A stretch of DNA of 64,000 bases from Mesorhizobium sp. B2-1-1 (GTDB taxonomy: Bacteria; Pseudomonadota; Alphaproteobacteria; Rhizobiales; Rhizobiaceae). Below the pieces are notes generated by a model. It was not told where the DNA came from. It made no database searches and saw nothing but the letters and a program-made list of their open reading frames with translations. Each line of letters begins with the position of its first letter. The stretch's first letter is position 1. This document shows, one piece after another, positions 51,215 through 62,947 of the stretch. The stretch is taken from assembly GCF_006442975.2 (NCBI RefSeq), contig NZ_CP083955.1, forward strand, positions 310,001 through 374,000. Direction: 5' to 3'. A program made the translations under genes and the position numbers.

Positions 51215-52537
51215 TCAGATAGCGGCGATGTCCAGCTTCGAGCCGTCGACCAGACGCGACAGGCGGAACGGTGTAGGATCGACGCAAGGCGTGTCGTTTA
51301 CGACCAGCTCTGCGGCCAGATAGCCAAGCCCCGGGCCCAAACCGAAGCCGTGGCCCGAGCAGCCCGCCGCGAGGACGAGACCTTTCACCGCGTCCACCTG
51401 CGACACCACAGGCACTGCGTCCGGCGTGCAATCGACGAAGCCGCCCCAGGCACTATCGATCTCTATGTCGCCGAGTTGGGGGAAGGTCTTCCGGACACTC
51501 TCCACCACTTGGCTTACCAGCCATTTTAAGGGTGGAGGATCCAGCACCCGATTCTGTTCGAAGATCCGATCGTCGCTGGTCAGCAGCGCCGGCATTGAAT
51601 CCGGCCCCGAAAGGAACGATTGGCCGATGCCGAGCCTGACGTTCTTTAGGCGACGCAAGAATTGCGGCATGAATTCCCGACTATACCGGATAGCTTGGGG
51701 CGTGATTTCGAGGTTCGCCTTGCCGCTGATCGCAAGCGTATAGCTGCCGTCCAGTCGGCGCGTGATCGTGCAGTAGGGTGTGGAGACCGCCTCGCCTATG
51801 TTGATTGTCGGGGTGGAACGCAGCGCGGTCTGCCGGATGCTTGCTTGGGGGAAACTGATCCCGAGCGGCCTAAGGAAGCGCGAGGACCAGGCGCCAGCGG
51901 CGCACAGCACCGCGCCGGTTCTGATGTAGCCCTTCTCCGTGTGCACGCCCGCAATCTTGCCATTGGCCAAGTCGAGCGCCCGCGCGGCGCATTCCTGGTG
52001 GATGGTGGCGCCCAGAGCTCTGGCCCCTTCGGCGATAGCCGGCGCGGCGAGCGCAGGTTCTGCCTTACCATCCCGGTCTGAATAGGTCCCGCCGACCCAT
52101 TTGTCGCGTGCTTCGGGGACGCGCTCGGCCACCTCCGCCCGGCTCAGCATGCGGGTGTCGACCTCGTACTCCCTGGCGACCTCGCGCCACCTTTCCCAGC
52201 CGGCGAGCACAGCCTCGTCGTGAGTCGCATAGACGAGACCGCAGCGTCGAAATCCAAGGTCCCGATTGATATCGCGCGTCAGCTCGTCCCACAGTCGCAT
52301 GGAGATCACCGAGAGCGGCAGTTCGCGCCGATCGCGGTTCTGCTGACGGCACCAACCCCAGTTTCGGCTCGATTGTTCACAGGCGACGTGGCCCTTCTCT
52401 AGCAGAGCCACAGAGAGGCCACGCTTCGCCAGGAAATAGGCGGCCGTAGAGCCGAGGATGCCGCCGCCGACGATGACGACGTCGACTTCGGCCGGGAGAC
52501 GCTCATCGCTGTGAATGCGCTCGACTCGGGGCGACAT
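51215..52537 (-). CDS. FAD-dependent oxidoreductase (DAO family)
   Basis: A 440-aa flavoprotein. The FAD site is VDVVIVGGGILGSTAAYFLA, and the SSRNWGWCRQQNRDRRELPL segment is typical of amino-acid/amine oxidases of the DAO family in rhizobia. The C-terminal GCSGHGFGLGPGLGYLAAEL motif closes the FAD domain. It oxidises a primary or secondary amine or D-amino acid, either with oxygen or through an electron carrier. I choose ATG 52537; ATG 52561 would add eight residues. It lies downstream of a dead transposase that separates it from the transporter operon. Confidence 0.87.
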   Translation of the reverse strand: MSPRVERIHSDERLPAEVDVVIVGGGILGSTAAYFLAKRGLSVALLEKGHVACEQSSRNWGWCRQQNRDRRELPLSVISMRLWDELTRDINRDLGFRRCGLVYATHDEAVLAGWERWREVAREYEVDTRMLSRAEVAERVPEARDKWVGGTYSDRDGKAEPALAAPAIAEGARALGATIHQECAARALDLANGKIAGVHTEKGYIRTGAVLCAAGAWSSRFLRPLGISFPQASIRQTALRSTPTINIGEAVSTPYCTITRRLDGSYTLAISGKANLEITPQAIRYSREFMPQFLRRLKNVRLGIGQSFLSGPDSMPALLTSDDRIFEQNRVLDPPPLKWLVSQVVESVRKTFPQLGDIEIDSAWGGFVDCTPDAVPVVSQVDAVKGLVLAAGCSGHGFGLGPGLGYLAAELVVNDTPCVDPTPFRLSRLVDGSKLDIAAI

Positions 52538-52624
52538 GTTCCAACCAACCTCGGCTGCCATGAATGCGGAAGCAAAGTTCCGATCAGCCCTTCATCGCAT
52601 CGTGCGCTCGAAAGAATGTGCCGA

Positions 52625-53455
52625 AATCATCTAGGACTTCGCCAGATGTGCGGTTTCTTGATCCCTTGACCGATACGATCTGCTCAAGCCCGACCGAGTT
52701 CCAGTTCGGCGCAGGGCGGCGTAACCGCTTCGCGAGTCCGTTGGAACGCGCTTGAGGGTCTTGAGCCTGCGTGCGAAGTTGTAGTCGGCGAAGAAGTCCG
52801 AGGTGTTACCTGAGCTGATCGTGACTTCCCTAGTAGACGCGTTTGACCGTGGCGTCCTTAATCGTGCGGTACATCCTCTCGACCTGTCCATTGGTCCAAT
52901 GCTTGGCCTTAGTCGTACGGTGCTCGATGTCGTTCGTGGCGCAGGCATATTCGAAGGCGTGCGCCCAGAAGCGTTCGCCGTTGGCGATAGCCTCATTGAT
53001 CTGCGGCACGGCCGAGCCTCCGGCATTAGGTGTGGTGAACTGATTCCATCGTCGGTGAGCACTGTGTGGATCTTATGGGGAACGGCCGCGATCAGCCGGA
53101 GCAGGAACTCTCGGGAGACGACAGTGGTGGCCTTCTCATGCAATTCCATGAAGGCGCCCTTCGAGGTACGATAGATGGCGACGAACTTGTGCTGCTTGCC
53201 CTGATGCGGGATCGTCGGCTGCAACGCATAGAAGCAGTCATCCTGCGGCAGCAGCGTATAGCGTCAAAAGGCGACGATGACGGCCTCTTCATCGACCGTG
53301 AGCAGGGTCGACCGCGCCTCCTTCGGCCCAATCGGCAGATCGAGGACACAGATTCGACTCTGCAACTTCGCGACGGTCTTCTGGTTGATTCCATAGCGCT
53401 TCGCCAGCGCCCTCAAGCTCCGCGGTGCCTCCAGCCGGGCCGCAGCGACGAATAG
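52625..53455 (-). mobile_element. IS481-like transposase remnant
   Basis: The minus strand encodes LAKRYGINQKTVAK (HTH), IGPKEARSTLLTVDEEAVIV, an in-frame TGA, then KFVAIYRTSKGAFMELHEKA, VPHKIHTVLTDDGI and, in a shifted frame, DFFADYNFARRLKTLK. These blocks belong to IS481-type DDE transposases. At least one stop and several frameshifts make it inactive. No clear terminal inverted repeats were found. It is inserted between the two FAD oxidase genes. Confidence 0.8.
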
Positions 53456-53481
53456 TCAAAAAAGGCCGTCACCTTTGGCCG

Positions 53482-54792
53482 TCAGCGGCTGGCGCGCCAG
53501 AAGGCGATACGGTCCTGCAACCGGTAGCCCTGGATAATCGCAGGCATGAACCACGGATCGCCGCGATAGAGCGGGATGGCCGAAGGCGGTCGAAAGTCGA
53601 ACGCCGTGCGGGACTGCTCGCCATGCCTCATCAGCTTGTGGGCCGCACGCATGCCGATCCATGGCGCCCAGACCACGCCCGAACCGCAGAAGCCGGTGGC
53701 ATAGACCACACCTTCCTTCTCGAAGATGCGGGGCAGCATATCGCGGTTCATCGCCACGTTGCCGAACCAGCAATGCGAAAGGCGGACGTTTTCCAATTCC
53801 GGGAAAAGGTTCACCAAGCCCTTGCGTAGCAGAAGTTTCGGCGCCACCGGATCGCCGACGCGAGAACTGTCGCGCCCGCCCAGCAGAATGCGTTTCCCGT
53901 CGGGCGAGGGACGATAATAAAAACCGAGTTGCCGGTTTTCGGTGATCGTCATCAGCTTCGGCATCAGTTGCGCCATGACATCGGGCGCAAGTTCCTCGGT
54001 CACGATGATCCGGCTGCGGACCGGAACCAAGCGGCGACGCAGGAACGGAGCGGCGCCGTCGGTATAGCCATTGGTGCAGACCAGAACCTGCCGTGCATCC
54101 ACCGTCCCTGCCGGTGTCGTGACGCGGAACCCCGAACCATTCCTCTCGATCGATTTGACCGCTGTATGCGAATGGACCGTCAACCCGGATCCGAGCGCCA
54201 CCCGCAGGAGTTCAGCGTGGAATTTTGCGGGATGCAGCGCGCCAATGTCCATCCGGACGGTTCCACCGCGGTAGAAATCGGTGCCGATATAATTTCGCTG
54301 CTCGGCATGCGGAACGGCGTAGGACTGGATCCCCAGTTTCTTCGCCAGTGTCTCGGCGCCACGCGCCATTATCTCATACTGTTGATACCCGAAAGCGCCT
54401 TTGAACTGGCCAACCAGCCGGAAGTCGCAGTCGAGCCCTTCGGTCTTGATGAAGTCGTAGAGGAATTCGCGCGCGATCTTGCCCTCGGCCTCGATCGCCA
54501 CGGCCTTCTCTTCACCGAAGCGCCGGGTGATCGTGGCATGGTCCGGCCGGATGCTGCCGCTCGTAATCCCGCCGTTGCGCGTGGAAGCACCCTCGCCCGG
54601 ATGCATCGCATCGAAAGCGGCGACCGAGCGCCCCTCGCGCGCCAGCACAAGCCCAGCCGAAAGCCCGGCATAGCCGGCGCCGACAATCACCACATCGAGC
54701 TTCTTTGCCAGCGGCTGCCGCGGCAGCGGCATGACGGGCGCCGCTTCCCACCAGTAGGGCGTGTTCTTTTCGGCGACTTTGGGCTCTTGCAC
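53482..54792 (-). CDS. FAD-dependent oxidase, gamma-glutamylputrescine-oxidase-like
   Basis: A 436-aa DAO-family enzyme. WWEAAPVMPLPRQPLAKKLD precedes the FAD site VVIVGAGYAGLSAGLVLARE. STRNGGITSGSIRP (flavin-binding region), GFCGSGVVWAPWIGMRAAHK and the C-terminal YRGDPWFMPAIIQGYRLQDR are PuuB-type features. The start is a GTG at 54792 after AGAGAAG. It follows the Dpp-type permease genes on the same strand, so the imported compound is probably an amine or amino-acid derivative that it oxidises. Confidence 0.87.
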   Translation of the reverse strand: MQEPKVAEKNTPYWWEAAPVMPLPRQPLAKKLDVVIVGAGYAGLSAGLVLAREGRSVAAFDAMHPGEGASTRNGGITSGSIRPDHATITRRFGEEKAVAIEAEGKIAREFLYDFIKTEGLDCDFRLVGQFKGAFGYQQYEIMARGAETLAKKLGIQSYAVPHAEQRNYIGTDFYRGGTVRMDIGALHPAKFHAELLRVALGSGLTVHSHTAVKSIERNGSGFRVTTPAGTVDARQVLVCTNGYTDGAAPFLRRRLVPVRSRIIVTEELAPDVMAQLMPKLMTITENRQLGFYYRPSPDGKRILLGGRDSSRVGDPVAPKLLLRKGLVNLFPELENVRLSHCWFGNVAMNRDMLPRIFEKEGVVYATGFCGSGVVWAPWIGMRAAHKLMRHGEQSRTAFDFRPPSAIPLYRGDPWFMPAIIQGYRLQDRIAFWRASR

Positions 54793-54847
54793 GTGACTGA
54801 CTTCTCTTGATGTTCCAGGGATTAAGAAAGCGGCCGCTCGCGGCACT

Positions 54848-55726
54848 TCAAATATGGTCGTCCCGGACGTCCAGCGCGTCACGCAGTCCGTCACCAATGA
54901 AATTGAAACTGGTCACCGCGATGGTGATTGCAGCTCCGGGAATGATGGCCAGCCAAGGTGCGCTGCCCAGATATTGCTGGGCGCCGTTGAGCATGTTGCC
55001 CCAGCTGGGCAATGGCGGCTGAATTCCGTAGCCCAGGAAGCTGATGTAGGCTTCCATCAGAATGGCGCGCGCGACCGTCAGGGTGGAAGCAACGATAATG
55101 GGTCCCATGGCGTTGGGCAGTATCTCGCGGAACATGATGTGGGTGCCGCTCAATCCCAGCATGCGCCCGGCCAGGACGAACTCGCGTTCCCGCAACGAGC
55201 GGACTTCCGCTTCCACGATACGGGCAACCTCCATCCAACTGGTGAGGGCGATGATGACGGTGATCATCACAGGGCTGGGCTTCAGTGCCGCAGCCAGCGC
55301 CAGGAGCAGAAAGATCGAAGGGAACGACAGGAAGCCATCGACCGTGCGCATCAGCGTCGCCCCGATCCAGCCGCCGCGATAGCCGGCGATCACGCCGACA
55401 AGCGTGCCGACGAGGGTCGACAACACCATGGCGAAGAAACCCACCAGCAGCGAGATTCGTCCCGCCATCAACAATCTTGCCGCAAGGTCGCGGCCAAGCG
55501 GATCAGTGCCCAGAAAGTGGTGGCCCGTCAGCGGTGGGGCAAAGCGGGCCCGCAGATCGATATACAGTGAGTCATAAGGCAGTAGATGGGGGCCGAGCAC
55601 GCAAGCAAGCACGAGGAAAATGATCATCGCCAACCCGAGCAGCGCCAGGCGGTGTCTCATGAAACGAAGCGCCGCGCGGTTGTTTGTCCATCGGCTTGGA
55701 GCTGCATTTGCGGTGAGAGCGGTCAT
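54848..55726 (-). CDS. Peptide-type ABC transporter permease, DppC-like
   Basis: A 292-aa permease with an N-terminal helix (HRLALLGLAMIIFLVLACVL) and the OppC/DppC core: FLGTDPLGRDLAARLLMAGR, then the EAA loop SLREREFVLAGRMLGLSGTH. The ATG at 55726 follows CAGGAG. It pairs with the DppB-like permease upstream. The 30-base gap suggests one operon. Confidence 0.9.
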   Translation of the reverse strand: MTALTANAAPSRWTNNRAALRFMRHRLALLGLAMIIFLVLACVLGPHLLPYDSLYIDLRARFAPPLTGHHFLGTDPLGRDLAARLLMAGRISLLVGFFAMVLSTLVGTLVGVIAGYRGGWIGATLMRTVDGFLSFPSIFLLLALAAALKPSPVMITVIIALTSWMEVARIVEAEVRSLREREFVLAGRMLGLSGTHIMFREILPNAMGPIIVASTLTVARAILMEAYISFLGYGIQPPLPSWGNMLNGAQQYLGSAPWLAIIPGAAITIAVTSFNFIGDGLRDALDVRDDHI

Positions 55727-55758
55727 ATCGGCTGTCTCCTGTCGGGGAAGTTGCGCGC

Positions 55759-56709
55759 TCAAGCCAGGCGAATACGTGGATCGACAATAGCGACGACAAT
55801 GTCGGCGATTAGGTTTCCAAGCAGAACGAGGATGGCCGAGAACATCAAAAGCCCCATCACAACCGGATAGTCGCTATAGCCAAGGCTATCCAGGAACAAC
55901 CGTCCCATTCCCGGCCAGGTAAAGACGGTTTCGGTCACCAGAGCGCCGGTGAGAACACTGGGAAGCTGCATCCCGGCCAAGGTAATCATCGGCAAGAGTG
56001 CGTTGCCGACGACATGCCTCATCAGAATCCGCCGTTCGCTCAATCCCTTGGCCCGAGCCGTCTTGACGAAGTCCTGGCTGATGGCGTCGAGGGTCGCCGT
56101 CCGCATGTAGCGGCTCCAGATCGCGACATGGACCAGCGACAGCACGATACTTGGCAGGATCAAATGGTGGAGATATCCCAGGATCGAGGCATCTCCGATC
56201 TCGGACATATTGCCCGCGGGCAGCCAGCCCAGCTTCAGGGAAAAGATGTAGATGCCGACGAGTCCGAACCAGAAGGTAGGGACCGACAAAGCGATCATGG
56301 CACCGACAGTCGCTAGATAGTCGAATAGCGAGTAGCGGCGTGTGGCGCCCCGAATTCCAATCCAGGCGCCAATGGAGATCGCAATCACGGTTGAAGATCC
56401 CATCAGCAGCAGCGTGGCGAACACGTGGCTGCCAATGATCTGCAATACCGGCGCTCCGTCGCGGAAGGAGTGTCCCCAGTCGCCCTGCAGCAGCCGCCAT
56501 GCCCAGTCCAGGTATTGGATCCATATAGGCCGATCGAGGCCAAGCAATCCCTTCAGCCGCTCGATATCCTGCTGGGTCATTCCGGGATCGAGCCCGAATT
56601 GCGCCAGTGGGCCGCCCGGGAGGAGGTTCAGAATGCCGAAGCCGATGATCGAAACGATCACAAGCAGCACCAGGCTCTGCGAGAGGCGATTGAGCAGGAA
56701 GCCGCGCAT
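55759..56709 (-). CDS. Peptide-type ABC transporter permease, DppB-like
   Basis: A 316-aa permease starting MRGFLLNRLSQSLVLLVIVS with the family-typical PGGP motif after helix 1 and the EAA loop QDFVKTARAKGLSERRILMR. The ATG at 56709 has CGGAGGA upstream; the longer frame upstream is not conserved. It sits 81 bases after the binding-protein gene and 33 bases before dppC. Confidence 0.9.
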   Translation of the reverse strand: MRGFLLNRLSQSLVLLVIVSIIGFGILNLLPGGPLAQFGLDPGMTQQDIERLKGLLGLDRPIWIQYLDWAWRLLQGDWGHSFRDGAPVLQIIGSHVFATLLLMGSSTVIAISIGAWIGIRGATRRYSLFDYLATVGAMIALSVPTFWFGLVGIYIFSLKLGWLPAGNMSEIGDASILGYLHHLILPSIVLSLVHVAIWSRYMRTATLDAISQDFVKTARAKGLSERRILMRHVVGNALLPMITLAGMQLPSVLTGALVTETVFTWPGMGRLFLDSLGYSDYPVVMGLLMFSAILVLLGNLIADIVVAIVDPRIRLA

Positions 56710-56789
56710 TCTGAGTCCTCCGTTGTGGGTTGGCGATTTTAGGCTGTTGCCGTCGCCGCAGTGAAATCCGGCGACGGCAATAGGATGGA

Positions 56790-58460
56790 TCAGGCCTTCC
56801 AGCGCCAGTCTGCGGCATGCCACGACGCGGTGCGCGTGTTGGCATTGGGCTTGAAACCGTCCAACCCTGCCTTGCGTCCGAGCACGTTGGTGATCGCTAA
56901 CAGCGGCAGGAAGGGCAGATCGTGACGCACCACTTCCTGCACGCGGTTATAGATCCCGTGCCGCTCTTCCTGATCGAAGCTGCGAGCACCCTTTTCAAGC
57001 AGGGCATCGACTTCGGGGTTGGAATACTGCCCGGTGTTCGAACCGTGCCCGCCTTGAGCAGCGATTGCCTTCGTATGGAGGCGGTTTGTGGCGTCGGGGT
57101 CCGCGGCAATCAGATAGGTAACGCCCACCATGGCGGTGTCGAACTGCGACTTCAGCCAGAATTCGCCCCACATGACCGCAGCCGGCAAGTTCGAGATCGT
57201 CATCTCGACGCCGATCTCGGCAAACGTCTGCTGCAGGAACTGCTGCGTCTGCTCGCGAAGATTGTTGCCTGACGTCGTCGAATTGGCAAAGGACAGTCGC
57301 ACTCCATCCTTGGCGCGAATTCCATCCGGGCCTGGCGCCCAGCCGGCCTCATCCAGAATTTGTCGCGCGCGGTCCATATTGAATTCCTGCGCGGGCAGGT
57401 TCGGATTGTAGTAGTAGGACTCCTTCGGCATGAAGGTCTCGGTGAGAGTGCCCACGCCGTAATAGATCGTGTCAACGATCGCTTTCCTGTCCATTGCGGC
57501 GTAAAGCGCCTGGCGCACTGCCAGGTCCTTGAACTGCGGGCGCCCCAGATTGAGGTAGATCGACTCCACGGATGCGCCGGTCTCCAGTGTCACCACGCGG
57601 TCTGGCAATTCGCGGGCTTCAGCATAATGGTCGGCGGTAATGTAGGATTGATCGACCAGGTCGACGTCGCCGCTCTTGAACTGCGTGTAGAGCACCGTCA
57701 TATCGGGGATGTATTTGAAGATGAGCTGCTCGACATAGGGGCCCTCGCCGGCATACTCGGGGTTGGCGACGAGCTCGATATGGTCGCCGGCTACCCGTTG
57801 GCTCCACTTGAAAGCGCCGGTGCCGATCGGCGCCTGGTTGAACGCCGCTGTATTCGGATCGCCCTCTTTCCCCAGGATGTGCTTGGGCACTATGAAGGTT
57901 TCGGCCAGGAACGACAGATAGGGCGCAAAAGCCTCCTTCATCCGCCAGGTGATCTCGGTGGGCGAAACCACCGTAATGTCCTGCACGAGCGAATGGCCGC
58001 TTGTACGCCAAGCGCGAAATTTCGGGTTGGTGATGAGCTCAAGGGTGAATTTCACGTCCTCGGCCGTGAAGGGCTCGCCGTCGTGCCAGCGAACATTGTC
58101 ACGTAACCGGATGCGCCAGTTGAGACCATCCTCCGAAATGCCGCCGTTCTTCTGGCTTGGCACCTCGGCCGCGAGGTTCGGCTGAAGGACACCTTCGGCA
58201 TCCATCCTGACCAACGCATCGAAAACCGAGAAATGGACCGCGTCATCGACTTCGATATGCGCCATCAGCGGATTGAACACCGTCGGCTCTTGTGAGAGGC
58301 CGACGACGACGCGACCGGCCGGGCCCGTGGCAGGGGTCTTGGCGAAAGCGGACTTGCCCAGAAGATTGGGCGCGATCAAGCCTGCAGCCCCCCCTAGCGC
58401 CATCAGTCGGAGTGCCTGGCGTCTCGAATAGTTGGATGTAGTCGTTGCATTTTTGGTCAT
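56790..58460 (-). CDS. Peptide/opine-type ABC transporter substrate-binding protein
   Basis: A 556-aa SBP_bac_5 protein. The Tat-like signal is SRRQALRLMALGGAAGLIAP, with cleavage near AFA-K. The fold is then complete: DVKFTLELITNPKFRAWRTS, GTGAFKWSQRVAGDHIELVA and AVRQALYAAMDRKAIVDTIY. AGAGAGG precedes the ATG at 58460. The family binds peptides, opines, polyamine conjugates and other nitrogenous compounds. The ligand here is unknown but should match the oxidases encoded downstream. Confidence 0.9.
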   Translation of the reverse strand: MTKNATTTSNYSRRQALRLMALGGAAGLIAPNLLGKSAFAKTPATGPAGRVVVGLSQEPTVFNPLMAHIEVDDAVHFSVFDALVRMDAEGVLQPNLAAEVPSQKNGGISEDGLNWRIRLRDNVRWHDGEPFTAEDVKFTLELITNPKFRAWRTSGHSLVQDITVVSPTEITWRMKEAFAPYLSFLAETFIVPKHILGKEGDPNTAAFNQAPIGTGAFKWSQRVAGDHIELVANPEYAGEGPYVEQLIFKYIPDMTVLYTQFKSGDVDLVDQSYITADHYAEARELPDRVVTLETGASVESIYLNLGRPQFKDLAVRQALYAAMDRKAIVDTIYYGVGTLTETFMPKESYYYNPNLPAQEFNMDRARQILDEAGWAPGPDGIRAKDGVRLSFANSTTSGNNLREQTQQFLQQTFAEIGVEMTISNLPAAVMWGEFWLKSQFDTAMVGVTYLIAADPDATNRLHTKAIAAQGGHGSNTGQYSNPEVDALLEKGARSFDQEERHGIYNRVQEVVRHDLPFLPLLAITNVLGRKAGLDGFKPNANTRTASWHAADWRWKA

Positions 58461-58483
58461 CGTAGTTCCTCTCTTGTTATTTT

Positions 58484-60148
<1,665 letters not shown>

Positions 60149-60939
60149 CTGGATCAGATCCCCTTCAACCGAGCGGGTCCACGCTGTTGCGGACCGCATC
60201 ATCGCCCTTTGAGCAGAAGCGCCTCACCGCAACAGCCGTAGCCTGGGCATCTCGACGCTTCGCACGCTGAGGCCGCGAGAGACGGGTTCTGCTCATCCAG
60301 GCCACTCCCTTATGAAAATCCGGCCGTGTACCGAACTGTGTTCCCTTTTCTTGGAGAACTCACCGATGGGGCAAACTGTGCCTTATCGGATGTCCTCTGG
60401 AGCCTGCCCGCCATAAAGAGGTTGGCTCCGTTCTTTCAGCCAGTTTGACTGTTCTGTTTCCGCAGAGTCATCGAAACTTGGCCCGCGAGCAGCACGAACT
60501 TCTGAAAAGAGCGTCCGAATTGGCATTTCACTCTGTTTGGCCTGATGATGATAGCGTGGGATAGGTGAGAGTCTGAGAGTGATTGCCCCAAAAATGAATG
60601 AGCAATGAGGCCAGCCGCCGTGCCGACCTGTCCAAGGCGGGCACGGCATTCCTTGTCACAGGAATTTGCACGATCCGCCGCGCCGGGATTTTCCGCATTT
60701 GAAATGGATTGGCACCCATCCAGGCGTTGAAGGTAGGTAGTAACCGGCGTCACCTGTACGAAGCCCGTGATGCGCCCATGCGATGCCTCATCAGGATGCC
60801 TGTAAAATGGTAGTGCGGAACCAAGCACGGCAAACTGTGCCGCTCATCGAGAAACTCTACCCGGCCTATCAATGCTCGGTTGCTGCTTTTCGATGCCGGT
60901 CGACCACATTCAGCTAGGCGAAGCTCGCAGGGCGCTCTT
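60149..60939. other. 790-bp intergenic stretch, nothing recognised
   Basis: Frames on the minus strand (60383-60828) are open but show no family signature. The promoter of the transporter operon should lie in the first 200 bases. I see no clear -35/-10 or EcfG-type site. Confidence 0.3.
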
Positions 60940-61827
60940 TCAAAGGTGCTGGGGGCTCAGGCCGCTGAACTGCGCTTGGAGCCACTCTGCGAGTTCAAAC
61001 TCCACACCTTGCAGTTCACTCGACCCCAACCATATCAACCCATATTGACTGCCGTCGGGGTCAAAGCCAGCAGGCGCCGCCAGGCTTCCTCGTTCCACAT
61101 CGTCAACCGCGAGTACGAGCGGACTGAGGGCTACACCCAAGCCTGCGGACGCTGCCTCGACGATCAGCGCGTGATTGTCGTAGTATCGCATTTCTGTGGG
61201 TCGACGCGCCGACGGATGGGTCTTCAGCCATTGCGCCCACGCGTCAGGTCGAGTCTTCGACCCGAGAGCGAGATAGTCGCCACGTTCGAACGCTGGCACC
61301 ACTTCCGGCCTCATAACGGGCCCAACCGTTTCGGGGAAAAGGGTCCGGACGTTCCATGTCTCGGGCACAGCGAAGTCCAGCCGTCGAATAGCGAGATCGA
61401 CCTGTTTCTTGCGAAATTCCACAAGCCCACCACCCACGGAGAGGTGGAGGGCCATGTTCGGATGCGCCACTTGAAGCGCCGCCAGGCGCGGAATAAGCCA
61501 ACGCATGGCAACTGAAGGCTCGCAGGAGAGCACAAGGGCATTCTTCCCGGCATTGGCGGTACGCAGGCTTTGCACTGTGGTGGCCAACTCACCGAAGAAC
61601 TTCCCGAGAGTCAGGTTGAGTGTCTCGCCAGCCGGGGTGAGCCGCAGGCCTCGCCCATTCTTTTCAAACAACCTGACCCCGATGTCATGGGCGAGTTTGG
61701 TGATACGGCGACTCACGGCGCCGTGCGTGAGCGCAAGCGAGTCTGCTGCAAGCCGGACCGAACCCAGCCGCGCTGTTGCTTCGAACGCTCGCAGGTCGTC
61801 GAGCGAAGGTATGTCCGAGCGATCCAT
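60940..61827 (-). CDS. LysR family transcriptional regulator (GcvA-like)
   Basis: A 295-aa regulator. The N-terminal winged helix (SLDDLRAFEATARLGSVRLA, ADSLALTHGAVSRRITKLAH) and the LFEKNGRGLRLTPAGE hinge are typical of the GcvA branch. The effector domain spans ~90-290. The ATG at 61827 was chosen over a TTG at 61836. It diverges from the acid sugar kinase gene over 73 bases, where it probably binds and controls both directions. Its inducer may be the acid sugar or its phosphate. Confidence 0.9.
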   Translation of the reverse strand: MDRSDIPSLDDLRAFEATARLGSVRLAADSLALTHGAVSRRITKLAHDIGVRLFEKNGRGLRLTPAGETLNLTLGKFFGELATTVQSLRTANAGKNALVLSCEPSVAMRWLIPRLAALQVAHPNMALHLSVGGGLVEFRKKQVDLAIRRLDFAVPETWNVRTLFPETVGPVMRPEVVPAFERGDYLALGSKTRPDAWAQWLKTHPSARRPTEMRYYDNHALIVEAASAGLGVALSPLVLAVDDVERGSLAAPAGFDPDGSQYGLIWLGSSELQGVEFELAEWLQAQFSGLSPQHL

Positions 61828-61900
61828 CAGTGACAATCTATCACCGATTTCGTCAGAAACTATCGCTATTCATACTTGGCGACGTTTTGTTAATTGATGC

Positions 61901-62947
61901 ATGCGCACCCATCATCAACCCAGCATAGCGGTCCTCGCCGATGACCTCACCAGCGCGGCAGATGGCGCAGCACCTTTCGTCGCCCGCGGCTTGACTGCAT
62001 CGATCGGCAGACGCCAGCTTCCGAACCAAGCGGCAGCGGTAATCGCAGTCGATAGCGGTTCGCGGTCTGCTACTTCGTCGCAAGCGTTCGAGGCGGTCGC
62101 TCGATTGACCGCACGACTTGCCAGCCGTGCCGTGCTCTATAAAACGGTGGACTCCACTCTACGCGGCCACATAACGGAGGAGCTTGAAGCATGTTTTGCG
62201 GCGAGCGGCCGCAAATCGCTGCTCTTCGCGCCGGCGTTCCCCCAGGCCGGACGTACGACAGTGAGGGGCATTCAGTTCGTTGACGGCATCCCGGTGTCGG
62301 AAAGTGCGTATAGCCATGACCCCGTGCATCCCGTGCGGCATTCCGCGCTAGTCGACCTGGTCCCCAACTGCATCAAGAATGTCAGGCTGCTTGATGCAGA
62401 AACGCAGGAAGAACTCGATTCGCAGATTGCTTCCATCGAGGATCCAGAGTCGGTCCTTTGGGTTGGTTCTCCCGGAATGGCTGCAGCCCTATCGCGGCGT
62501 TTTGTGCAAGCGAAGACCCCACCGCCATTGCTCGATGGCATCAGTAGCGATGTCTTGGTCGTCATTGGGAGCGCAAATTTGCGCAGTCATCAGCAGGCAG
62601 ACCAACTCCAGGAGGTCAGGGGCGTGATGCTGCTGCGCGGACCAAGGGCGCGCGAGGCGGACTCGGCAGCGGTGCTGCGCCGTATCGCACAAGACGCAGC
62701 GCAAGAGCTTCAAAGCCCACGCTTCGGCGCTTTGATCGCCACCGGCGGCGACACGATGGACGCGATCCTGGATCTTCTCAACGTCCGTGAGTTCGAGATC
62801 CTGCAAGAACTCGATCCCGGATTCCCACTTGGTCTCGCCAGGCTTGGCGATGGGCGCTCGCTCCTGTTCGCGATGAAGGCCGGTGGCTTTGGCAGTGACG
62901 ACGCCCTGACGCGCGCCGTCGCGCGGATACGTGGAGCAACCCAATGA
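61901..62947 (+). CDS. Four-carbon acid sugar kinase (DUF1537 family)
   Basis: A 348-aa kinase with the N-terminal LADDLTSAADGAAPFVARGL motif that binds the acid sugar, YKTVDSTLRGHITEELEACF, and the C-terminal nucleotide loop ATGGDTMDAILDLL. The family phosphorylates D-threonate, L-threonate or erythronates at O4. It is followed, with a four-base overlap, by a PdxA-family dehydrogenase, the standard pair for D-threonate use. The stereochemistry cannot be read from sequence. Confidence 0.88.
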   Translation: MRTHHQPSIAVLADDLTSAADGAAPFVARGLTASIGRRQLPNQAAAVIAVDSGSRSATSSQAFEAVARLTARLASRAVLYKTVDSTLRGHITEELEACFAASGRKSLLFAPAFPQAGRTTVRGIQFVDGIPVSESAYSHDPVHPVRHSALVDLVPNCIKNVRLLDAETQEELDSQIASIEDPESVLWVGSPGMAAALSRRFVQAKTPPPLLDGISSDVLVVIGSANLRSHQQADQLQEVRGVMLLRGPRAREADSAAVLRRIAQDAAQELQSPRFGALIATGGDTMDAILDLLNVREFEILQELDPGFPLGLARLGDGRSLLFAMKAGGFGSDDALTRAVARIRGATQ